From Haloquadratum sp. J07HQX50 (lineage in GTDB: Archaea > Halobacteriota > Halobacteria > Halobacteriales > Haloferacaceae), in the NCBI GenBank assembly GCA_000416005.1, contig KE356562.1, positions 208,039-228,811 of the forward strand: a stretch of 20,773 bases of DNA, read 5' to 3'. Under the pieces are notes generated by a model. It did no database searches and was not told the DNA's origin. It saw only the letters and a list, made by a program, of their open reading frames with translations. Below are positions 1 to 6,775 of this stretch, in pieces (positions within the stretch are counted from its first letter, which is position 1; every line of letters begins with the position of its first letter). Both the position numbers and the translations under genes were made by a program.

Positions 1-20
1 AAATAGGTAGCGAGGCGGAT

Positions 21-39
21 TCCCCACTCTGGGTGGGGA
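21..39. other. Short perfect inverted repeat (7-bp stem, 5-nt loop)
   Basis: TCCCCAC at 21-27 is the exact reverse complement of GTGGGGA at 33-39, with TCTGG between. It lies 13-30 bp upstream of the putative TATA box of sfsA. It could be an operator-like site or the end of the transcript of the gene to the left of the window. No T-run follows it, so a terminator role is not supported. Confidence 0.3.
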
Positions 40-51
40 TGAACTCGTGTT

Positions 52-61
52 GAATATAACT
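52..61 (+). promoter_or_regulatory. Putative archaeal TATA box for sfsA
   Basis: The AT-rich GAATATAACT is centred about 25 bp before the ATG at 83. That spacing matches a leaderless haloarchaeal transcript whose start is at or next to the start codon. No Shine-Dalgarno-like sequence is seen before this ATG, which agrees with leaderless translation. This is inferred from spacing and composition only. Confidence 0.45.
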
Positions 62-82
62 ATCCACGTATGATACACTGTA

Positions 83-805
83 ATGGAACGGCTCCACTCA
101 ATTACACATGCAGATGGACTGGTTAGCGGAACAATCGTGGAGCGTCCGAACCGGTTTGTTGTCCGTGTCCAGTTCGACGCAGCACTGGAACGCGTATATT
201 TAGCTGACCCCGGCGAACTTGAGGGCATCGTTGAACCTGGTCGCGACATACTCTGCCTGCCAGTAGAAGACCCTGACAGGGTAACGGATTACGATGCTAT
301 CTCAGTTCAGGTCAATGGTGTTCATGTGAGTGTTCGAACAGCACTGGCAAACGATTTATTTGAATCCGCGATCAGAGGTGATGCAATTCCGGCGTTTCAC
401 GAATACAAAATCCGACAACGAGAGCCTTCGTTACCCGAGCATGGTCGAGCGGACTTTTTACTTGATACCCCCGCTGGTGAGACTGCCTTTGTTGAAATAA
501 AATCGTGTACATGTGTCGATGGGCGCACTGCGAAATTCCCTGACCGACAGACTGAGCGTGGTCGCCGTCATCTCCGGAGTCTCGAAACGCTCTCAGAGAC
601 TGGAATTGAGGCCCACGTCGTGTTCGTGATTCAGCGGCCTGATGTCGACGATTTTGTGCCATATCGTGAGGTCGATCCGGAGTTTGCGGACCTACTTCGC
701 CGCATTCGAGGGACTGGCGTCGGGATTCACGCAATCACGACCCTGTTTGACCCACCACAATATCGGCTCGCGAATGCTTCACTACCGATGAGACTCAATG
801 AGTAG
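83..805 (+). CDS. sfsA: SfsA family DNA/RNA nuclease-like protein
   Basis: The 240-residue protein matches SfsA, the so-called sugar fermentation stimulation protein, at its usual length of about 230-240 residues. Seen in the sequence: an N-terminal OB-like part with RPNRFVVRV (residues 21-29) and the YLADPGELEGIVEPG segment (39-53). The C-terminal half has a PD-(D/E)xK nuclease-type core, with D124 in GRADFLL, E138 and K140 in FVEIKSCT, then KFPDRQTERGRRHL (151-164). Family knowledge: SfsA proteins bind DNA and have a nuclease fold; the original E. coli link to maltose metabolism is indirect. All expected acidic and lysine positions are present, so it should be intact. It stands alone; the next plus-strand gene is about 650 bp away. 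The ATG at 83 is preceded by a TATA-like box at leaderless spacing. Confidence 0.93.
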   Translation: MERLHSITHADGLVSGTIVERPNRFVVRVQFDAALERVYLADPGELEGIVEPGRDILCLPVEDPDRVTDYDAISVQVNGVHVSVRTALANDLFESAIRGDAIPAFHEYKIRQREPSLPEHGRADFLLDTPAGETAFVEIKSCTCVDGRTAKFPDRQTERGRRHLRSLETLSETGIEAHVVFVIQRPDVDDFVPYREVDPEFADLLRRIRGTGVGIHAITTLFDPPQYRLANASLPMRLNE

Positions 806-1202
806 CACTCCCTCAAAGTACAGCTCATGTTTCGTCGATAATGAAACACAGTTTCTTGACACCAACCAGCGAGAGCGGACCAGTGCCGACGGGTCGCTCG
901 TGGCTGGCCGACTCGCCAGGAAATACAGCTAAACGACGGACTGAGTCGCTTACAGCGTTTGAGTAACGATCCTCAAGAGCAATGACGGCATATTCCGTTA
1001 TAAGCAGGTCGTACCGGATACTTTGCCGACCGCAAGCGGCTGATACCACCCGATCGTAAGGGAATCGACAAACCAGCCACGCAGTCAAAACTGTAGGGAT
1101 CTGCCCTCAGTGTGTGGTTCAACTATCGGCGCGCTAGGCGACACTCATCAGTTGCCCAGCGAGAACTGGGTGGTGTTGACCACAGTCCTGAGTGAGTCGT
1201 CG

Positions 1203-1331
1203 ATGGCGACTGACATCAACACTACGAAGCATTATGAGCCCAGCCTTGGCGAGGTGGAGTCACGATTAGCGATTATGGAGCGAGGGGTTGAGTCGCTACT
1301 GAACTCGGATCCTAACGCACATTACCATTGA
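1203..1331 (+). CDS. Doubtful small ORF, hypothetical protein
   Basis: This is a 42-residue frame starting at ATG 1203 (the frame is open back to 1110). The product is acidic and could form one amphipathic helix around SLGEVESRLAIMERGVESLL, ending in NAHYH. I do not recognise a family. No TATA box at leaderless spacing and no clear ribosome binding site are seen. It could be a genuine small protein or the remnant of a longer gene, since it reads more like protein than the flanking sequence. Confidence 0.22.
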   Translation: MATDINTTKHYEPSLGEVESRLAIMERGVESLLNSDPNAHYH

Positions 1332-1430
1332 GCTCACTGTTCAACAACTAGTAATTTCTGCCCCTGCCCTACCGAGTGATACGTCGATCAGTAGCGGGTA
1401 TGGCTGGTCCGATTGATGCACTACATAGCA

Positions 1431-1440
1431 CTTATTAATA
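1431..1440 (+). promoter_or_regulatory. Putative TATA box of the ABC importer operon
   Basis: CTTATTAATA is centred about 24-25 bp before the ATG at 1460, the typical distance for a leaderless haloarchaeal promoter. The sequence is distinctly AT-richer than its surroundings, and no Shine-Dalgarno-like motif lies between it and the ATG. It would drive the whole four-gene operon. Confidence 0.55.
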
Positions 1441-1459
1441 TTGTCGTTCACTACCCAAT

Positions 1460-2536
1460 ATGTCGTCACGAGTGACACGTCGCTCTTTCTTAGCCGGTGC
1501 CGGGACAGCAGCCTCAGTCGGTCTTACCGGCTGCACTGGGCTACTTGGATCTGGGGGTGGCACTCTCAAAATTCTCGATTTCAGCTACGTCTATCCCGAC
1601 GGGATCTTCGATACCATTGAACAGGAAACGGGCATCACCGTTGAGTTACAATCAAGTGACAGTTCTGCGCGGTCGCTCTCACTTCTGCGGTCGGGACGGT
1701 CGGACCACGACATTGTCGCGCTGGGAAACTATGCCGTCAGCCCGGCCATCGAAGAAGGGCACATCCAGCCGCTCACGCTCGAGGACCTGCCAGGGTACGA
1801 CGGCGTATTTGACTTTGTAAAGAAAGATTACTTCAGCCAGGATGGGCAAGTATACGCCGCGCCACGGTCATTTGGACAGACACCACTGGCGGTCAACACC
1901 GACGTCGTTTCGCCCGATGAGGTAACCAGCCTCTCCGTCTTGTTCGATGAAAACTACAACGGAATGGTAGGGCACCGCGATGACGCCCGACTTCAGGTTC
2001 TCTACGAGCGAGCTGCTAACGGGAAGGCACCATTGAACCCCACTAGCGCCGACCAAGTCGACTTTACGAACACGCGGAACAATCTCAGCCGTCACGTGGA
2101 GCTGTCGGGGAGTCTCTGGAACACCGGGGGTGACTCTGAGCAGTTGCTACGGTCGGGACAGGTCGCCGTCGAGCCTGTCTGGAACTATCTCATCTACACT
2201 ATGGGACAGGATGGGTTCCCGATCGAGCGCATCTACCCTGAGGAGGGAACAAAGGCATGGTTCCTCCAGTTCTGCGTGCGCGACGGAGCTGAAAACGTCG
2301 ACGCCGCACATACATTCATTCAGTCGTGGTACGACGGAGTCGGCTACCAGTCGCTAGTTGAGCCATCACATATCGCTGTCCCGCACGAGGCTGTCTTCGA
2401 GCGTGAGGGTGTCGACCGTGCCGAGTACGGGCTCAACGAACCAGGGCGATTCATTTACGAAGAGCCAAAGCCACAGTCGCTGGTCGAACAATACACCGAG
2501 ACGTGGAACGAGGCAAAGCAGGCCGCTGAGGGATGA
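1460..2536 (+). CDS. ABC importer substrate-binding lipoprotein, PotD family (Tat-exported)
   Basis: The 358-residue extracellular solute-binding protein captures the ligand outside the membrane and delivers it to the permeases encoded downstream. Seen: a Tat motif TRRSFLAG (residues 6-13) and a lipobox LTGC with C25 as the lipidation site, followed by a Gly/Ser linker. The mature part follows the PotD layout: LKILDFSYVYPDGIFDTIEQ near the start, NTDVVSPDEVTSLSVLFD in the middle, then the HRDDAR segment, the PVWNY segment and EEGTKAWF. By eye against E. coli PotD, from memory, the ligand-stacking Trp residues in the WNY and AWF segments are kept. The acidic contacts equivalent to E171 and D257 look replaced by hydrophobic residues. 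Family assignment is firm; spermidine/putrescine as substrate is not. First gene of the operon. Confidence 0.9.
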   Translation: MSSRVTRRSFLAGAGTAASVGLTGCTGLLGSGGGTLKILDFSYVYPDGIFDTIEQETGITVELQSSDSSARSLSLLRSGRSDHDIVALGNYAVSPAIEEGHIQPLTLEDLPGYDGVFDFVKKDYFSQDGQVYAAPRSFGQTPLAVNTDVVSPDEVTSLSVLFDENYNGMVGHRDDARLQVLYERAANGKAPLNPTSADQVDFTNTRNNLSRHVELSGSLWNTGGDSEQLLRSGQVAVEPVWNYLIYTMGQDGFPIERIYPEEGTKAWFLQFCVRDGAENVDAAHTFIQSWYDGVGYQSLVEPSHIAVPHEAVFEREGVDRAEYGLNEPGRFIYEEPKPQSLVEQYTETWNEAKQAAEG

Positions 2537-2540
2537 CTGC

Positions 2541-3773
2541 ATGACGGAGACCGGTGGCGGTGGCGATGTCAATAGGGATGACACGATTTTAGAGGCCCGT
2601 GCCCTCCGAAAGGCGTTCAGCGATACTGTCGCTGTCGACGACGTCTCAGTCTCGGTCAGGCGTGGAGAGTTTTTTTCACTGGTCGGTCCGTCTGGGTGTG
2701 GAAAGACGACGACATTACGGATGCTCGCTGGGCTGACCACACCGACCGACGGGACTGTGCATATCGACGGAGTTGAGATTACTGACCACCCCGCTCGTGA
2801 GCGTGACACTAATCTCGTCTTTCAGGATCTGGTGTTATTCCCACATATGAGCGTTGCCGACAACGTTGGGTATGGGCTGGCCCGTCAGGGCGTTCCAATG
2901 GACGAACGCGACCACCGGGTCAGCGCCCTGCTGGAGACAGTCGACCTCGATGGACTGGGCGACCGACGACCAACAGAGCTGAGCGGCGGACAGCGCCAGC
3001 GGGTTGCCCTCGCACGCGGGCTAGCCCCCGAACCGAGCGTCCTGCTGCTTGACGAGCCGCTGTCGAGTCTCGACCGGAAACTCAGACAAGAGATGCAAGC
3101 TGAGCTCCGCCGCGTTCAGCGCGATATCGGAACAACGTTTCTTTATGTCACACACGACCAAGATGCGGCAATGAGCATGTCCGACCGGGTCGGGGTGATG
3201 GCCGATGGACGGATTCTTGAGTCTGGTGCCCCAGAGTCGCTGTACGACCAGCCCGAGACGGCCTTTGTCGCAGACTTTCTGGGCGATGCGAACACTCTCG
3301 CTGGAACAGTCGCTGCAGTCGCAGACGGGTCGGTAACCGTTGCAGTCGGCACTGGCAAGATTCGGGCTGAACCGGGTGGGCGTTCGCCGACAGTCGACAG
3401 CCAGGTCATGGTGATGGTCCGGCCCGAGGCTGTCGAACTCGGCGACGGCCCGCTGTCGGCAACCATCCGCGCGAGCGAGTTCAAGGGGTTTTATCACCGG
3501 TATACCGTCGCGCTTGGCGATGACGAGACGAGCATGGTCACCGTCCGAACCGACGCCAACGAACGGTTCACTGTCGGCGATAGCGTAAACATGTCCATGA
3601 CCGACGCGACGCTGGTTGCTCCGGGCGACGGCACGACGACGGCCGAGGAGTCGAGCGAACCAACAGTGGCCTCCGGCGTCCGCGTGGACGACACCACTGA
3701 CGGTCACGACAGGAATGACGACCGTGTCCGAGGTCAACTCGGCGAACGATCGGCTCGCATCCGGGACGAATGA
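2541..3773 (+). CDS. ABC importer ATP-binding protein, PotA/MalK-like
   Basis: The 410-residue cytoplasmic ATPase energises the importer. Motifs seen: Walker A GPSGCGKT (49-56), Q-loop Q95 in VFQD, signature LSGGQRQR (147-154), Walker B VLLLDEP (167-173), D-loop SSLD, and the H-loop His in YVTHDQ (H205). A C-terminal TOBE-type region follows at about 250-360, including MVMVRPEAVELG, typical of CUT1/polyamine-type ATPases. The last 50 residues are an acidic, low-complexity tail without a clear domain. The frame is open upstream to 2358, but the ATG at 2541 is chosen because it lies 4 bp after the stop of the binding protein and has GAGGG 8 nt before it. The stop overlaps the next start as ATGA at 3770-3773, indicating translational coupling. 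Confidence 0.93.
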   Translation: MTETGGGGDVNRDDTILEARALRKAFSDTVAVDDVSVSVRRGEFFSLVGPSGCGKTTTLRMLAGLTTPTDGTVHIDGVEITDHPARERDTNLVFQDLVLFPHMSVADNVGYGLARQGVPMDERDHRVSALLETVDLDGLGDRRPTELSGGQRQRVALARGLAPEPSVLLLDEPLSSLDRKLRQEMQAELRRVQRDIGTTFLYVTHDQDAAMSMSDRVGVMADGRILESGAPESLYDQPETAFVADFLGDANTLAGTVAAVADGSVTVAVGTGKIRAEPGGRSPTVDSQVMVMVRPEAVELGDGPLSATIRASEFKGFYHRYTVALGDDETSMVTVRTDANERFTVGDSVNMSMTDATLVAPGDGTTTAEESSEPTVASGVRVDDTTDGHDRNDDRVRGQLGERSARIRDE

Positions 3774-4666
3774 GCACCGCACTATCGCTCCGTGCTGCCT
3801 TTGAGGACCGCACGACCAGAGACGCGCTTTTGGCGGTGATTCCGGCTACCCTGGCGGTTGCACTGGGTGTCATTCCGCTGTTTTTGTTGCTTATTGAGAG
3901 CTTCCGACCGCTGGTGACGGCAACTAACTATCTTGACGTCACCAGGGGGATCTACGTCGCTGTCATCACACAATCGCTTTTTGTTGGTGTCCTGCTAACG
4001 GTGGTCTGTCTCGGCATCGCATACCCAGTGACGTACTGGCTCGCCAACCGCTGTCCGGCACGGTATCGGCTCCCGGTGCTGGCGCTATTAACATTGCCGT
4101 TATGGCTGAACTATGTCGTCCTCAACTACACATGGGTGTGGCTACTCGCTCCAGACGGGGTGCTCAACGTCGTGTTAGAGTGGACTGGTGTCGTCTCCGA
4201 GCCGCTGGCGCTGCTCGGCCGCCCATTTGAGTTGCCAGGGGTTGGACTGACGGTTCCCTCGCTGTCGCTGTTGGCTGGATTTATCCACATCTACCTTCCG
4301 TATCTGCTATTAACGATGTACGTCTCGATGGAGCGGCTTGACTACCGATTGGTTGAGGCGGCTCGAGACTTGGGTGCTGGTGATTTTCGTGTGTTTCGTG
4401 ATGTGATCGTTCCGGAGACAGCTGCCGGCGCTGTCGCTGGGTTGCTCGTCGTGTACGCGCGCATCGCTGGTGCCTACGCCACTCCTCGGATCTTGGGGTC
4501 GGAATCGAATCCGATGGTCGCCGAGCTGATTACGACACAGTTCTATGATGTGCTGGATTATCCATTCGCCTCGGCGCTATCGATGACCTTCCTCGGGGTT
4601 GTTGTGGTCGGCTTCGCTGTCGGAGCACGGGTCGACAGCGTCCAATCGGAACTCAAGCGGTGGTAA
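3770..4666 (+). CDS. ABC importer permease 1, PotB-like
   Basis: The 298-residue integral membrane protein has about six hydrophobic helices. The first, at about residues 20-42, follows a short charged N-terminus. The coupling EAA motif, EAARDLGAGDFRVFRDVIVP (from about residue 196), docks onto the ATPase and identifies a binding-protein-dependent transport permease. The LWLNYVVLNYTWVWLL segment resembles the corresponding PotB helix. The start overlaps the ATPase stop by four bases. It pairs with the second permease encoded immediately downstream; two separate permeases argue against fused ThiP/FbpB-type iron or thiamine importers. Confidence 0.92.
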   Translation: MSTALSLRAAFEDRTTRDALLAVIPATLAVALGVIPLFLLLIESFRPLVTATNYLDVTRGIYVAVITQSLFVGVLLTVVCLGIAYPVTYWLANRCPARYRLPVLALLTLPLWLNYVVLNYTWVWLLAPDGVLNVVLEWTGVVSEPLALLGRPFELPGVGLTVPSLSLLAGFIHIYLPYLLLTMYVSMERLDYRLVEAARDLGAGDFRVFRDVIVPETAAGAVAGLLVVYARIAGAYATPRILGSESNPMVAELITTQFYDVLDYPFASALSMTFLGVVVVGFAVGARVDSVQSELKRW

Positions 4667-4668
4667 CG

Positions 4669-5469
4669 ATGTTGGAGTCGTCACTCAGCGCTCAGGTCCG
4701 GTCCAGATTCTTTCAATCTACGACCGTGGTGACGTTTCTGTTTCTGTATCTCCCCGTCGTGACGATCGTCTATCTCTCGTTTTCACCCAGCTCACAGCCG
4801 TCGATTCCCCTCGGTGGTGTCTCACTGAAATGGTACGCTGGAGTGCTCGCCGACGCACGGTTCGTACGCGGCCTCGCTACCAGCGCGGTCATCGCCATGA
4901 TTGCCGCCACAGTCGGAACCATACTCGGACTGCTTGCCGCGCGAACAATCACGCGGTCACACCTTCCTAAATGGGTTCGTAGCTTAGTCGCGCTCGCCAT
5001 TGCGGTCCCGCTGTTCGTCCCGACGGTCGTCTTAGCGCTGGGAATCGGTGTCACTGCTGGGACAGTCGGTATCGGCTTTGGCTTTTTACCAGTCGTACTT
5101 GGCCACCTGTTTTGGGTACTCCCGTTCAGTACGTTTCTGCTGACCGCACGGTACGCCGAGCTTGACGACGCGCTTGAGGAGGCTGCACGTGATCTTGGGG
5201 CAAGCGGGTGGACCGTCTTCACCACAGTAACACTGCCGCTGTTGGGCCCAGCGCTCGTCGCATCCGTCTTGTTTACCTTTGCCCTCTCTTTTAACGAGTT
5301 TCTCATCACGTTTTTTTTGGCTGGTAGCGGGGTGACAACGATGCCCCTGGAACTGTTCGGAAAGGTTCGTGTCAGTGCGAGTTCGTTTCTCAACGCGGCC
5401 AGCAGCATTGTCCTCTTAGTCAGTGCAGCTGTCGCGCTGGCGGGGACGTACCTCCGGACCCCAACGTGA
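4669..5469 (+). CDS. ABC importer permease 2, PotC-like
   Basis: The protein is about 266 residues long with six predicted membrane helices and an EAA loop, EEAARDLGASGWTVFTTVTL (about residues 170-189). The early segment YLSFSPSSQP followed by a WYAGVLAD stretch is characteristic of PotC-type permeases. A GTG at 4660 would add three residues and overlap the preceding stop. I prefer the ATG at 4669 because GGTGGT lies just upstream at suitable distance and the gene then follows the previous stop by 2 bp. It is the last gene of the operon; the next gene is convergent. Confidence 0.91.
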   Translation: MLESSLSAQVRSRFFQSTTVVTFLFLYLPVVTIVYLSFSPSSQPSIPLGGVSLKWYAGVLADARFVRGLATSAVIAMIAATVGTILGLLAARTITRSHLPKWVRSLVALAIAVPLFVPTVVLALGIGVTAGTVGIGFGFLPVVLGHLFWVLPFSTFLLTARYAELDDALEEAARDLGASGWTVFTTVTLPLLGPALVASVLFTFALSFNEFLITFFLAGSGVTTMPLELFGKVRVSASSFLNAASSIVLLVSAAVALAGTYLRTPT

Positions 5470-5932
5470 CACCGGACCCATTGACCGCCATCGGTCTCAC
5501 GGTAACCAGTGTGATATGGGCTGCGACAAATCATTATAGATTGCACTAACGGGCTGCGACGAGAGTAACATCACTTGGAGGCCAGTAAGCGAGTTAGCCT
5601 TCGTCTCGTGGATCATCGACACCAACACCACGTCGATGACATTGACAATACCAACCCCAGGTCCGATGGCTTGATCGAACACACCACGCCCCTGATGTCG
5701 TAACTAAGGGCCTAGAGAGATGAGACATAATTGTAGTATCGATTCGCTAATTCTTCTACTGATTGGACATGACTGACAATCCGCTGTCGAAACATACAAT
5801 CATTCATGCTGTATAAGATTGACTCGGCTGCTCACACCTGCTATGGGCCAATATCAGATACTATCCTTTCATACCAGCACACAGCCAATCAGAGGCGAAA
5901 AGATCCAATCCCGGTGTGGGGATGGCTGATAC
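5470..5932. other. Intergenic region between convergent genes
   Basis: These 463 bp lie between the ends of the importer operon (+) and the K+ channel gene (-). No tRNA, obvious terminator hairpin or recognisable coding sequence is seen. A minus-strand GTG-start frame (5682-5497, 61 codons) has a hydrophobic stretch, GPGVGIVNVIDVVLVSMI, which may be a remnant but matches no family I know. The decamer GGGCTGCGAC occurs twice, near 5518 and 5550. Confidence 0.5.
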
Positions 5933-6745
5933 TCAATCGGATGAATCGACTGCCGTGCCGCAATTCGGGCACTCTAATTTGGCTTCTTCATCTTCTTCTT
6001 GTGAATCCTGGATAAATCCTGCAGCTAAAATCGAAGCCGGGAGAGCGAAGAGTCCGATCCCAAACACCGCAATCAGCGATCCAGCGACCTGTCCCATCGG
6101 CGTAATTGGGTACATATCCCCATAGCCAACGGTTGTGAGTGTCATTGCACCCCACCAGAGCGCTGCTGGGATTGAACTGAACAGTTCCGGTTGAGCTCCA
6201 TGTTCAAGTTGATACATGATCGATGACGCAATGACCAATAGTATCATGTCCGCAAAGGCAGCGATAACAAGTTTTTCTTTTTGCGACCGAAAGACTGCTC
6301 CGAAAGATCGCATCGACTTTGAGTATCGCGCGACTTTCAACAGCCGAACCACCCGAACGAGCCGCAGGGCTCGGAGAAAGCGAGTGTCGATTGCAAAGAT
6401 GCTTGCCAAGTAAAACGGCAGTATTGCGATCAAATCTATCAGCATCATAGGGTTAATCATGAACCGGAGCCGTCCAGTAAGTGGGTTCTCGTGGTCCCGA
6501 GCTTCTGTAATCGACCAGATTCGTCCTAAATACTCTAATGTAAACACAAATACTGAAACGACCTCAAAAAAGTAGAGCTCACCTGCGTAGGCGTTCGCAA
6601 TTGGATCAACAGTCTCGAGTAAGACCGCAACGATATTAATAATAATCAGCCCGATAATTCCCCAATCAACTGCTTTTCCCACCTGCCCACCCAATCGAGG
6701 AGCAAACACTTCGTATGCATACAACTTCACGTCAGTATATTTCAT
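5933..6745 (-). CDS. Voltage-gated potassium channel, six-TM Kv-like
   Basis: The 270-residue protein forms one subunit of a tetrameric membrane K+ channel. Helices seen: S1 about 28-46, S2 about 58-77, S3 about 97-117, S4 about 121-140, S5 about 158-179, pore helix and filter about 190-211, S6 about 219-245. S4 has basic residues at every third position (R122, R125, R128, R131, R134, K137, R140), the hallmark of a voltage sensor. The filter is TVGYGD (205-210). E71 in S2 and D104 in S3 could be counter-charges. There is no RCK/TrkA domain; instead a short acidic tail carries one CPNCG knuckle (259-263), half of a zinc ribbon, perhaps completed by another subunit. The start lies 30 bp after the stop of the giant surface-protein gene on the same strand, so co-transcription is possible. 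Confidence 0.93.
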   Translation of the reverse strand: MKYTDVKLYAYEVFAPRLGGQVGKAVDWGIIGLIIINIVAVLLETVDPIANAYAGELYFFEVVSVFVFTLEYLGRIWSITEARDHENPLTGRLRFMINPMMLIDLIAILPFYLASIFAIDTRFLRALRLVRVVRLLKVARYSKSMRSFGAVFRSQKEKLVIAAFADMILLVIASSIMYQLEHGAQPELFSSIPAALWWGAMTLTTVGYGDMYPITPMGQVAGSLIAVFGIGLFALPASILAAGFIQDSQEEDEEAKLECPNCGTAVDSSD

Positions 6746-6775
6746 AGTTTATTTGTCATAAGAATGGGTCGTGTA

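Larger units (their letters stand above)
806..1459. other. Intergenic region without a convincing gene
   Basis: This stretch of about 650 bp separates sfsA from the ABC importer operon. It holds a plus-strand ATG frame (841-966, 41 codons), a minus-strand TTG-start frame (1088-825, 87 codons) and the 42-codon frame at 1203-1331. None has a recognisable domain, and the first two overlap on opposite strands. The importer promoter lies at the right end. It may be decayed coding sequence, but I could not identify a parent gene. Confidence 0.5.

Noticed and set aside
825..1088. Minus-strand 87-codon frame in the intergenic region
   Set aside because: It has a TTG start, no recognisable domain and no promoter-like sequence, and it overlaps an equally doubtful plus-strand frame. 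Too weak to call.
2358..2540. Longer N-terminus of the ATPase starting at 2358
   Set aside because: The extra 61 residues overlap the end of the binding protein in another frame and have no ABC-family similarity. The ATG at 2541 with GAGGG upstream fits family length and operon spacing.
4770..5546. Minus-strand 258-codon frame opposite the second permease
   Set aside because: The plus strand encodes a well-supported permease with an EAA motif. The opposite frame is low-complexity Ser/Thr/Pro/Arg sequence typical of antisense in GC-biased genes.
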